DNA from: Alloyangia pacifica
GTDB lineage: Bacteria; Pseudomonadota; Alphaproteobacteria; Rhodobacterales; Rhodobacteraceae
Direction of reading: 5' to 3'
Assembly: GCF_900116195.1 (NCBI RefSeq)
Contig: NZ_FOZW01000001.1
Location: forward strand, 744,001-808,000
Length of the DNA stretch: 64,000 nucleotides
Shown here: piece by piece, positions 56,599-64,000 of the stretch
Position numbering within the stretch: the first letter of the stretch is position 1
Layout: each line of letters starts with the position of its first letter
Notes under the pieces: generated by a model
Told to the model about the DNA's origin: nothing
Database searches by the model: none
The model's input: only the letters and a program-made list of their open reading frames with translations
Translations under genes and position numbers: made by a program

Positions 56599-57264
56599 AT
56601 GAACACCAAGAAAACGCTCCTGCTCTCGCTTCCGCTCGTTGGCCTTGCCGCCGCCCCCGTTGCCGCCGCGATGAGCGCTTCGGCGACCACCGATCTGAAC
56701 CTGCGTTCGGGCCCCGGCCCGCAGTATGCCATCGAAAGCGTCATCCCCTCGACCGCCGAAGTCGACGTCGAAGGCTGCCTCGCAGACGCCGAATGGTGCG
56801 AAGTGAGCTATCAGGGCACCTCGGGCTGGGCCTATTCGGCCTACCTGACGACCCCGATCGAAGAGGAGCCGGTGGTGCTTTATGAGAACCGCGACCGCGT
56901 CGAGGTTAAGACCGTCACCTATGACGACACCAGCAACGCTGCCGCCGGTGCTGGCGTGGGCGGTGCCTGGGGTGCCGCTGTGGGCTCGCTGATCGTCGGT
57001 GGCCCGGCCGCCGTGGCTGCAGGTGCCGTGATCGGTGCCGTTGCCGGTGCCTCCAGCAATGTCGAGGAAAAGTCCATCACCTACGTCGAGTCGAACCCGG
57101 TTGAGCCGGTTTACCTCGACGGTGAAGTTGCCGTCGGTGCGGGCATCCCGCAGGAGATCACCGTCTATGAGGTTCCGGAGAGCGACTACTCCTACCTGAA
57201 CGTCAACCAGCAGCAGGTGCTGATCGACCCCGAGACCCGCCGCATCGTGAAGGTCGTTCGCTAA
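56599..57264 (+). CDS. Secreted SH3b-domain protein with DUF1236-like C-terminus
   Basis: 221 aa. Signal peptide about 1-24 (MNTKKTLLLSLPLVGLAAAP...). A bacterial SH3 domain (about 27-80: LNLRSGPGPQYAIESVIP, WCEVSYQGTSGWAYSAYL) probably binds peptidoglycan. A Gly/Ala-rich helical hairpin (about 118-155, GAGVGGAWGAAVGSLIVGGP) resembles a glycine-zipper. The C-terminus VLIDPETRRIVKVVR is the DUF1236 ending. AAAGGA lies before the ATG. Confidence 0.85.
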   Translation: MNTKKTLLLSLPLVGLAAAPVAAAMSASATTDLNLRSGPGPQYAIESVIPSTAEVDVEGCLADAEWCEVSYQGTSGWAYSAYLTTPIEEEPVVLYENRDRVEVKTVTYDDTSNAAAGAGVGGAWGAAVGSLIVGGPAAVAAGAVIGAVAGASSNVEEKSITYVESNPVEPVYLDGEVAVGAGIPQEITVYEVPESDYSYLNVNQQQVLIDPETRRIVKVVR

Positions 57265-57282
57265 CGACCTGAGATAAATACG

Positions 57283-57315
57283 AAAAGGCCCCGCGCTTCG
57301 CGGGGCCTTTTTTTT
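57283..57315. terminator. Bidirectional Rho-independent terminator
   Basis: GGCCCCGCG (57287-57295) pairs with CGCGGGGCC (57299-57307), with AAAA before and eight T after. It serves the SH3 gene and, on the other strand, scpB. Confidence 0.92.
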
Positions 57316-57331
57316 CGTAGAGCTGCCGGGA

Positions 57332-58021
57332 TCAGTCCTCGAAAAGCTCGGACTGGCCCGGGGCCTCCTCGTCTTCGTCGTCCGCGTCTCGCTCGCCGAG
57401 TGGCACCACGCCCGGCGGCGGCCGGTTGTCCAGCAGCCCCGCGGCCCGCAGCTCTTTCAGCCCCGGAAGGTCGCGCGCGCTCTCGAGACCAAAGTGGTCG
57501 AGGAACTCCTCGGTCACCACGAAGGTCACCGGCCGGCCCGGGGTCATCTTGCGGCGACCGAAGCGGATCCATTCCATCTCGAGCAGCTGGTCGACGGTCC
57601 CGCGCGAGACGCTGACGCCGCGGATTTCCTCGATCTCGGCACGGGTGACCGGCTGGTGGTAGGCGATGATTGCCAGCGTCTCGATCGCCGCACGCGACAG
57701 CTTGCGCGTCTCCACCGTCTCCTTCTGCATCAGGAAGCCGAGGTCGGGCGCGGTGCGGATCGCCCAGGCATCGCCGACGCGCACCACATGCACGCCCCGG
57801 CCCTCGTAACGCTTGCGCAGGTAGGCCAGCGCCTCTGCCGGATCGCAGCCATGTGGCATGCGCTCTTCCAGCTCGCGCACGCTCACCGGCTCGGCGGAGG
57901 CAAAGAGGATGGCCTCGACCATGCGCTCCTGATCGCCCATGGGCGGCGCTGCGAAGAGGCTTTCGGTGTCGTCCTGCGCCGCACGCCGCTCGGCGCGGGT
58001 CATCTCGATGTCGTCACTCAC
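57332..58021 (-). CDS. scpB: Segregation and condensation protein B
   Basis: 229 aa. Winged-helix dimer of the SMC-ScpAB condensin: MVEAILFASAEPVSVRELEERMP and LSRAAIETLAIIAYHQPVTRAEIEEIRGVSV with GRPVTFVVTEEFLDHFGL. Overlaps scpA by 8 bp. Its acidic C-terminus (DADDEDEEAPGQSELFED) is typical of the group. Confidence 0.95.
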   Translation of the reverse strand: MSDDIEMTRAERRAAQDDTESLFAAPPMGDQERMVEAILFASAEPVSVRELEERMPHGCDPAEALAYLRKRYEGRGVHVVRVGDAWAIRTAPDLGFLMQKETVETRKLSRAAIETLAIIAYHQPVTRAEIEEIRGVSVSRGTVDQLLEMEWIRFGRRKMTPGRPVTFVVTEEFLDHFGLESARDLPGLKELRAAGLLDNRPPPGVVPLGERDADDEDEEAPGQSELFED

Positions 58022-58811
58022 GCGGGGTCTCTCTCTTGCGCAGCTCGATGGGCGCGAATGTGTCGTTCTGGCGTATCTCGGCGTGGCCTTCCTTCACCAA
58101 CTCCAGCGAGGCGGCGAAGGTGGCTGCCGTGGCCGAACGCCAGCGCTGCGGGTCTTCGGACCAGCCGTCGGGCAGCCAGCGGCAGATGTCGGTCCAGTCA
58201 CCGGCAAAGCCGATCATCCCGCGCATACGGTCGAGCGCCTGCTCCATGGTGAAGACATCGTGGCGGTCCATCACGAAGGGGCGAAAATCGTCGCGGGTGC
58301 GGGTGCGGGCATAACCCTGCATCAGATCGAGCAACGAGGCACTGTATTTCACCCGCCGGATCCGCTGCATGTCCTCGGGCACACCGCGGGCAAAGAAATC
58401 CCGGCCCAGACGGTCGCGCGCCATCAACCGCGCAGCAACGTCGCGCATCGCCTGCAGCCGCTGCAGCTGGAACGCCAGATGTGCCGCGAGTTCCTCGCCC
58501 GAAGGCCCTTCTTCGGTCGGGTCAGGCGGCAGCAGCAGGCGCGATTTCAGGAAGGCGAGCCAGGCGGCCATGACCAGATAGTCGGCAGCCAGCTCGATGC
58601 GCAGCGCCTTGGCCTTCTCGACGAAACCCAGGTACTGGCGGGCCAACTCGAGGATCGAAACCTTGCGCAGATCGACCTTCTGCGTGCGCGACAGCGACAG
58701 CAGGAGGTCGAGCGGCCCCTCGTAGCCCTCGACGTCGACGATCAGCGCCTCGGCCGCAATGCGGTCGGCGACGCTGAGCGTCTCGAACTCCAGTTGCGCA
58801 TCGTCCTGCAT
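58014..58811 (-). CDS. scpA: Segregation and condensation protein A (kleisin)
   Basis: 265 aa. The N-terminal kleisin helix VDVEGYEGPLDLLLSLSRTQKVDLRKVSI and the C-terminal winged helix are clear. It bridges the SMC heads with ScpB. Six bases downstream of nagZ. Confidence 0.95.
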   Translation of the reverse strand: MQDDAQLEFETLSVADRIAAEALIVDVEGYEGPLDLLLSLSRTQKVDLRKVSILELARQYLGFVEKAKALRIELAADYLVMAAWLAFLKSRLLLPPDPTEEGPSGEELAAHLAFQLQRLQAMRDVAARLMARDRLGRDFFARGVPEDMQRIRRVKYSASLLDLMQGYARTRTRDDFRPFVMDRHDVFTMEQALDRMRGMIGFAGDWTDICRWLPDGWSEDPQRWRSATAATFAASLELVKEGHAEIRQNDTFAPIELRKRETPRE

Positions 58812-58817
58812 CGGTGA

Positions 58818-59819
58818 TCAGCGGTGCCCGGCCAGCAAGGCCTCATGCTCCGCCCTGAGCGCCGTGATGTCAATCTCGGCAGGGATGGTGCGGGTGGCGA
58901 GCGCCGCCTCGGCCCGTGCCTGCGCCGCCTCGCTCATCACGCCCGCGGCCTCGACCACCGGCACCATGTCTTCCATCTTGCCGTTGCAATGCAGCGCCAC
59001 GTCGCAACCGGCGGCGATGGTCGCCCCGGCGCGCTCTCCGATGCTGCCCGAAAGCGCCTCCATCGACAGGTCGTCGCTCATCAGCAGGCCCATGAAGCCG
59101 ATATTGTCGCGGATCAGCGCGACCATCTCGGGATCGACGGTGGCGGGGCGCGTGTTGAGGCCCTCGTAGACAAGATGCGCGGTCATCGCGAGCGGCAGAT
59201 CGGCAAAGGGCCGGAAGGCCGCGAAATCAATCGCTTCCAGCTCATCGCGCGGCGCGGAGACCCGCGGCAGATCCTTGTGGCTGTCGAGCTGTGCGAGGCC
59301 ATGTCCCGGCAGGTGCTTCATCACCGGCAGCACGCCGCCCTCGGTCAGCCCCTTCACCACCGCCTTGCCCATGGCGACCACGGTCTCGACACTCTCGCCG
59401 TAGCAGCGATTGCGCAGGAAGGCATGGGTGCCCGGGCGCGCGACGTCGAGCATCGGTGCGCAGTCACCGTCGATGCCCACCGCAAGCAATTCGGCGGCGA
59501 TGATGCGGAAGCGCAGCTCCATGGCGCGGGCAGCATCGGGGCCGGCCAGCGCCACCTCGTCGAGCGGCGGCAGGAACTCGGTGGCCAGCGGCGCACGCAG
59601 GCGCTGTACCCGGCCGCCCTCCTGATCGACGAAGACCGGCGCGTGCCAGCCGACGGCGGCCCGCAGGTCAGAGGTCAGCGCCCGAAGTTGCTCGGCGCTC
59701 TCGACGTTGCGCGCAAAGAGGATGAAGCCGAAGGGATTTGCCTCGGCGAAAAAGCGTTTCTCCTCGGCACTCAAGGTCAGACCGAGCGGCGCGAGGATCG
59801 TGGCTCCGAAGCGGCTCAT
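58818..59819 (-). CDS. nagZ: Beta-N-acetylhexosaminidase
   Basis: 333 aa, GH3 family. KHLPGHGLAQLDSHKDLP holds the catalytic His-bearing loop (H-x-G-x2 variant with Leu) and LLMSDDLSMEAL the nucleophile Asp. It removes GlcNAc from anhydro-muropeptides in the cytoplasm, feeding AnmK (40292). The start at 59819 overlaps the SPOR gene by ATGA; a longer frame to 60008 lies inside that gene and is rejected. Confidence 0.94.
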   Translation of the reverse strand: MSRFGATILAPLGLTLSAEEKRFFAEANPFGFILFARNVESAEQLRALTSDLRAAVGWHAPVFVDQEGGRVQRLRAPLATEFLPPLDEVALAGPDAARAMELRFRIIAAELLAVGIDGDCAPMLDVARPGTHAFLRNRCYGESVETVVAMGKAVVKGLTEGGVLPVMKHLPGHGLAQLDSHKDLPRVSAPRDELEAIDFAAFRPFADLPLAMTAHLVYEGLNTRPATVDPEMVALIRDNIGFMGLLMSDDLSMEALSGSIGERAGATIAAGCDVALHCNGKMEDMVPVVEAAGVMSEAAQARAEAALATRTIPAEIDITALRAEHEALLAGHR

Positions 59820-60754
59820 CGCGTGGTCACCGGGATGCAGTCGGCGTTCTCGGCGACGAAGGCGGCGCAGAAGCGGCGCGCGTCGGCGAGATCGTCGAAG
59901 CCCGCGGCACGCAGACGGTAGAAGGTGCGCCCGCCGGAGCTGGCGCGTTCGATCACCCGGTCCTTGCCATCCATGAACTCGCCGAAGCGGGCGCTGAAAC
60001 GCTCCCACTCCTGCCGCGCCACGTCTTCGCTGGCATAGGCCCCGAGCTGCGCGAGCCGGGTGCCGGCGGGCAGCGAGGTGGGGTCGACCTCGGCGGGTCC
60101 TGCGGCTTCGGGCGCGGCCGGAGCAAGCGCCACGGGCTGGTTCAGCAGATCGCCGGGACGGGTCTCCGGGCGGCGCGAACGGATCAGCGCACCGGCCGGG
60201 GCGGCACCGGTGACACTGGCCACCAGCTCGCCCTCGCCATCCGCGCCATCGAGGTCGGTGAGCGGGCGGGCGTTGGCCGCGATCTGGTCGGCAAGTGCCT
60301 GAATGGGGTCGATTTCTTCTCCCTCAGCGTCGATCTCGGCAAGCGGATCGCCCTCTTCGAGCGCGGCCTGCGCAACCTGCGCCTGTCGCTCCCGCTGCGC
60401 GGTCAGCTTGTTCTGCGGGATGTCCTCGTCCGACAGACCGATCCCCTGGGGCGCCAGCAGCAGGCGGTCGGCACCGGGCTCGGCGAGGCCGGTGCCCGCC
60501 ACGGCATTTACCGCGAGGCCGATGTGATCGGCGGTGGAGCCTCCCGGATCCTCGGGAGCGACCCGCATCGGGCCTTCCATCGCCTGCACCACGGGGATGC
60601 CGTTCACGTCCCGCATGAGAAGCTCGTAGCCCCACATCCCGACGCCAACGACCAGCGCCAGCGATACCGCCGCGCCGGCCCAGTTCGCCAGGGAAGCTGC
60701 CTTCCGCCCGGTCGGGGCCGGTGCTTCCGGCCCGTCGTAGGGGTAATCCGCCAT
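59816..60754 (-). CDS. SPOR-domain membrane protein
   Basis: 312 aa. A cytoplasmic N-terminus with Tyr/Asp/Pro (MADYPYDGPEAPAPTGRK), one membrane helix (about 28-46), a ~180-residue disordered acidic linker, and a C-terminal SPOR domain (TRLAQLGAYASEDVARQEWERFSARFG, TFYRLRAAGFDDLADARRFCAAF) that binds denuded septal peptidoglycan. Start 60754. In the order argS-SPOR-nagZ-scpA-scpB found across the group. Confidence 0.9.
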   Translation of the reverse strand: MADYPYDGPEAPAPTGRKAASLANWAGAAVSLALVVGVGMWGYELLMRDVNGIPVVQAMEGPMRVAPEDPGGSTADHIGLAVNAVAGTGLAEPGADRLLLAPQGIGLSDEDIPQNKLTAQRERQAQVAQAALEEGDPLAEIDAEGEEIDPIQALADQIAANARPLTDLDGADGEGELVASVTGAAPAGALIRSRRPETRPGDLLNQPVALAPAAPEAAGPAEVDPTSLPAGTRLAQLGAYASEDVARQEWERFSARFGEFMDGKDRVIERASSGGRTFYRLRAAGFDDLADARRFCAAFVAENADCIPVTTR

Positions 60755-60840
60755 GTTTGCCTCGGTCTGCCTGTCGGGCCGGCACAGGGACTCCCCGCCG
60801 GCCATCTTGCTCTGCTCAATCGCCCCGAGGCGCCTTTGGA

Positions 60841-62583
60841 TCAGCGCATCTCTTCTGCCGGGGTCACGCCCAAGATACCAAGACCCGCCGAAATGACAAC
60901 CGCGACGGCCCGTGCCAGCGCGATTTTGCTTTGGCTGACAGTCGCATCGTCCTGCAGGAAGCGCAGGTCCGGCTCGTCGTGGCCGCGGTTCCACAGACCG
61001 TGCAGGTCGGAAGCCAGCTCGTTGAGCCAGATGGCGACCTTATGCGGCTCGTGGCCCTTCGCTGCGATCTCGACGATGCGCGGCCATTCGGCGACCTTCT
61101 TGGCCAGCGAAAGCTCGGCCTCATGCGTCATGCCAGAGAGATCAACACCGGCAAGCGCCTCGTCCGACACGTCAATTCCGGCCTCGACGGCCTTGCGCAG
61201 CACCGAGCAGACGCGGGCGTGGGCATATTGCACGTAGAACACCGGGTTCTCGCGGCTCTGCTCGACGGCCTTGGCGAAGTCGAAGTCGAGCGAGGCGTCG
61301 TTCTTGCGGGTCAGCATGACGAAGCGGGTGACATCCGGGCCCACCTCTTCGACCACGTCGCGCAGGGTCACGAAGGTCCCTGCCCGCTTGGACATCTTGA
61401 ATTCCTCGCCGTTCTTGAACAGCTTGACCAGCTGGATCAGCTTGATGTCGAGCGGCACCTTGCCATCCGACAGCGCCGAGACCGCAGCCTTCATCCGCTT
61501 GACGTAGCCGCCGTGGTCGGCGCCGAAGACGTCGATCAGCATGTCGAAGCCGCGGCTCACCTTGTCGTAGTGATAGGCGATGTCGGGCGCGAAATAGGTC
61601 CAGCTGCCGTCCGACTTCATGATCGGGCGGTCGACGTCATCGCCGTGTTCGGTGGATTTGAACAGCGTCTGCTCGCGCGGCTCCCAATCCTCGGGCTTCT
61701 TGCCCTTCGGCGGCTCGAGCACGCCGCGGTAGATCAGGCCCTTCTCGGTCAGCGACTCGATGGCCGCCTCGATCTTGCCGGTGCCGTAGAGCGATTTTTC
61801 CGAGAAGAAGTGGTCCATTTTCACGCCGAGCAGCGCCAGATCCTCGCGGATCATGCCCATCATCTCGTCAGTGGCGAACTCGCGCACCTCTGCGAGCCAT
61901 TCGGACTCGGGCTGGTCGACATACTTGTCGCCGACCTGCGCCTTCAGCTTCGCGCCGACCTCGATCAGGTATTCGCCCGGATAGGTGCCAGCCTCGAACT
62001 CGACCGTGCGGCCATGCGCTTCGAGGTAGCGCAGGTATACCGACCGCGCCAGCACGTCGACCTGCGCGCCACCGTCGTTGATGTAGTACTCGCGGGTGAC
62101 GTCATAGCCGGCATAGGCCAGCAGCGAGGCCAGCGCATCGCCGAAGACAGCGCCGCGGGTGTGACCGACGTGCATCGGGCCGGTGGGGTTGGCCGAGACG
62201 TATTCGACGTTGACCTTGAGCCCCTGCCCCATGCCCGAGCGGCCGTAATCGGTGCCCGACTTCAGCACGGCCGCCGGCAGCGCCTGCCAGACCGAGGGGT
62301 CGAGGCGCAGGTTGAGAAAGCCCGGGCCGGCCACTTCGGCGAGGGCGATGCGGCTGTCGGCGCCCAGCTTGGCAGCCAGCGCCTCGGCGATGTCGCGCGG
62401 CTTCTGCTTGGCGGGCTTGGCGAGCACCATCGCGGCGTTGGTCGCCATGTCGCCATGCGAGGCATCTCGCGGCGGCTCCACCGTCACGGCGGCGGTGGCG
62501 AGGCCCTCGGGCAGCGCGCCTTCGGCCTGCAGCGCTTCGATCGCCTGAATCACAAGCGCGCGAATGTCGGTGAAGAGGTTCAT
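60841..62583 (-). CDS. argS: Arginyl-tRNA synthetase
   Basis: 580 aa. Class I: the HIGH motif is [14 protein letters not shown] with PTGPMHVGH before it; the second signature is in [17 protein letters not shown] (KMSKR). The C-terminal DALR domain is present ([15 protein letters not shown]). 86 bp before the SPOR gene. Confidence 0.97.
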   Translation of the reverse strand: MNLFTDIRALVIQAIEALQAEGALPEGLATAAVTVEPPRDASHGDMATNAAMVLAKPAKQKPRDIAEALAAKLGADSRIALAEVAGPGFLNLRLDPSVWQALPAAVLKSGTDYGRSGMGQGLKVNVEYVSANPTGPMHVGHTRGAVFGDALASLLAYAGYDVTREYYINDGGAQVDVLARSVYLRYLEAHGRTVEFEAGTYPGEYLIEVGAKLKAQVGDKYVDQPESEWLAEVREFATDEMMGMIREDLALLGVKMDHFFSEKSLYGTGKIEAAIESLTEKGLIYRGVLEPPKGKKPEDWEPREQTLFKSTEHGDDVDRPIMKSDGSWTYFAPDIAYHYDKVSRGFDMLIDVFGADHGGYVKRMKAAVSALSDGKVPLDIKLIQLVKLFKNGEEFKMSKRAGTFVTLRDVVEEVGPDVTRFVMLTRKNDASLDFDFAKAVEQSRENPVFYVQYAHARVCSVLRKAVEAGIDVSDEALAGVDLSGMTHEAELSLAKKVAEWPRIVEIAAKGHEPHKVAIWLNELASDLHGLWNRGHDEPDLRFLQDDATVSQSKIALARAVAVVISAGLGILGVTPAEEMR

Positions 62584-62708
62584 CTGTCTGTCTCCATACG
62601 GTCGGATGCTCCTCTACCATCTTGGCCCGCGGGGTCAAATGCCGAGATTGCGGGGACATGGCGGAAAGCCGGTGCGCCTCGCGGACCGGGGCCGGATGGA
62701 GGGTCGCC

Positions 62709-64000
62709 CTACTCCGCCTTCGCCCCCTTCAGCGTGTCGTTGCCATTCTCGTCCCGCCGCGCCTCCGAGCGTTCCTCGCGCTTGGGCGCCAGCACCACCA
62801 GCCGCACGCCGTCGGCTTCCTTGGGCGTGTCGTCCGGGCCGAGCAGCCGAAAGGTGCCGTTCGGCCCGAGGTCCGCCACGATCTCGGCGCGCGGGTTCTT
62901 CTCGCGCCAATCCTTCATGGTGAACTCCTCGGTGAGCCGCGAGACGCGGAATTCCCAGCCCTCGGAGATGCGCGCGTTGGCCTCCCAGTAGCTCTCGTCC
63001 GGGCCGAGCCGCCGCCCACCGAGCGTCGCAGGAAGCGCGTGCCGTGTCGACGTGTCGCGCGCGCGCTTGAGCTGGAAGATGTGCTCGCGGCCAAAGTCGG
63101 TGGCAAGGTCGGTGGCCACCAGCGTGTTGTAGGCGTCGTTGTCGGTGGCGGCGATCAGGCTCTCGTAGCTGACCAGGTCGAGCCGGTGCTCGGCCGCTTC
63201 GGACAGGATGTCGCCGAAGAACGTGTCGAGCCCGGCCTCGCGCGCGTCCCGAAGGTGCGCGCGGTTGGGGTCGGCGATCAACACCGGCAGCTCGAGCTTC
63301 TTCAACGCCAGCCCCAGCGCCACCGACCAGCGCGAGCCGCCGGTGATCACCACGCCGGGCGTCTCGGTGGCGGTCTGCCCCAGGGCGCGGGCCAGCGGCG
63401 CGAGGGTGAAGCCGTGCAGCACCACCGTCGCCGCCACCAGCGCGAAGGCGAGCGCTGGGATCCGCCCCGCATCCTCGAATCCGAGCGCCACCAGCCGCTG
63501 CGCAAACAGCCCCGCCACCGCCACCAGGACCACGCCGCGCGGCCCGGTGAAGGCGACCATAAGACGCTCCTGCCACGGGACATTGGTGCCGATCAGCGAG
63601 ATCAGCACCGGCAAAGGCCGCGCCAGCAGGATCACCGAGGCCACGAAGGCCAGCGCCCGCCAGTCCAGCGAGCCCAGCATCTCGCGGCTCATGTTGGCGG
63701 CGAGCAGGATGAACACCCCCGAGACCAGCAGGATCGTCGCGTGTTCCTTGAAACGGCGCATCTCCTCGTAGCTCGGCAGGCCGGCGTTGGCGATCCACAC
63801 GCCCATCAGCGTCACCGCCAGCAGCCCGCTTTCATGCAGCACCGAGTCGGCCAGCGCGAAAACCACCAGCATCGACACGAAGAGCACCGGCACCTTCATG
63901 TACTCCGGCACCTTGCCGCGCTTGAACGCCTGCGCCAGCCCCCAGCCGCCCAGCAGTCCGAGCGCCGAGGCCGCGAGGATACCGACGATCATGTCGACCA
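62709..64000 (-). CDS. Cation/proton antiporter with TrkA-N-like domain (5' truncated)
   Basis: At least 430 residues; the frame is open to the window edge, so the true start lies beyond 64000. Several membrane helices (VPVLFVSMLVVFALADSVL, FIPALAFALVAATVVLHGFTLAPLA region and others) carry the CPA1/NhaP-type FTGPRGVVLVAVAGLFA. A cytoplasmic Rossmann domain follows (GVVITGGSRWSVALGLALKKL, SLIAATDNDAYNTLVATDLATDFG), which probably senses NAD(H) or a ligand. A charged tail ends it. It exchanges Na+ or K+ for protons. Confidence 0.88.
   Translation of the reverse strand, partial: VDMIVGILAASALGLLGGWGLAQAFKRGKVPEYMKVPVLFVSMLVVFALADSVLHESGLLAVTLMGVWIANAGLPSYEEMRRFKEHATILLVSGVFILLAANMSREMLGSLDWRALAFVASVILLARPLPVLISLIGTNVPWQERLMVAFTGPRGVVLVAVAGLFAQRLVALGFEDAGRIPALAFALVAATVVLHGFTLAPLARALGQTATETPGVVITGGSRWSVALGLALKKLELPVLIADPNRAHLRDAREAGLDTFFGDILSEAAEHRLDLVSYESLIAATDNDAYNTLVATDLATDFGREHIFQLKRARDTSTRHALPATLGGRRLGPDESYWEANARISEGWEFRVSRLTEEFTMKDWREKNPRAEIVADLGPNGTFRLLGPDDTPKEADGVRLVVLAPKREERSEARRDENGNDTLKGAKAE

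Overview
The window is 64 kb of high-GC chromosome from an alphaproteobacterium, most likely of the Rhodobacterales (Roseobacter group). The main reasons are the conserved blocks BamE / DUF177-rpmF-plsX-fabH-ihfA-merR and argS-SPOR-nagZ-scpA-scpB, the TRAP transport genes, the GbcAB-type betaine demethylase, and intergenic hairpin repeats of a kind I associate with this group. Most of the DNA is ordinary core chromosome. Accessory-looking material lies at the left edge (1-4241) and in the middle (33994-40222).

Layout. 1-4241 (minus strand): sheath, tube, baseplate-chaperone-like protein and a truncated disordered protein of a contractile phage-tail-like particle, probably an extracellular contractile injection system (eCIS), running off the left edge. 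4559-9609: an Lrp-type regulator divergent from a ThDP enzyme, then a Rieske oxygenase and its reductase. 9862-13632: cobalamin-dependent methionine synthase. 13855-20707: a TRAP transporter operon divergent from a cache-domain NarL-type two-component system. 21276-23879: ilvBN, preceded by a textbook attenuator with a 15-residue leader peptide rich in Leu, Val and Ile codons. 24003-33834: assorted housekeeping and small-family genes (XRE regulator, DUF2189, prfB, lipoprotein, moaA, an acidic OmpA protein, a CoxE/MoxR pair).

33994-39055 is a tightly overlapping four-gene operon of glycosyltransferase-2 and sulfotransferase-like modules, including one gene that appears to fuse the two. It is followed by a protein that looks like an alpha/beta-hydrolase without its nucleophile. 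40292-48770: anmK, tyrS, a RACo-like corrinoid-protein activator, a serine hydrolase, tRNA-Gly, an AcuC/HDAC protein, an OlsB-like acyltransferase and BamE. 48865-53527: DUF177, L32, plsX, fabH, ihfA, a MerR regulator and tRNA-Pro. 53801-64000: a double-domain dCTP deaminase, a membrane protein with a degenerate GGDEF domain, an SH3/DUF1236 protein, scpB-scpA-nagZ-SPOR-argS and a truncated cation/proton antiporter.

The most interesting signals outside genes are two dispersed repeat families. One is a 142-bp element present twice (9688 and 42798), indel-free, whose terminal stem shows compensatory base changes. The other is a two-hairpin element at 20762, 29225 and 47469, with divergent or partial copies at 32876 and 23249, usually placed at gene 3' ends. 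The ilv attenuator can be read out base by base. I found no CRISPR array, rRNA, transposase or integrase. The strongest candidates for undescribed biology are the glycosyltransferase/sulfotransferase operon, the covarying 142-bp element and the eCIS-like cluster.
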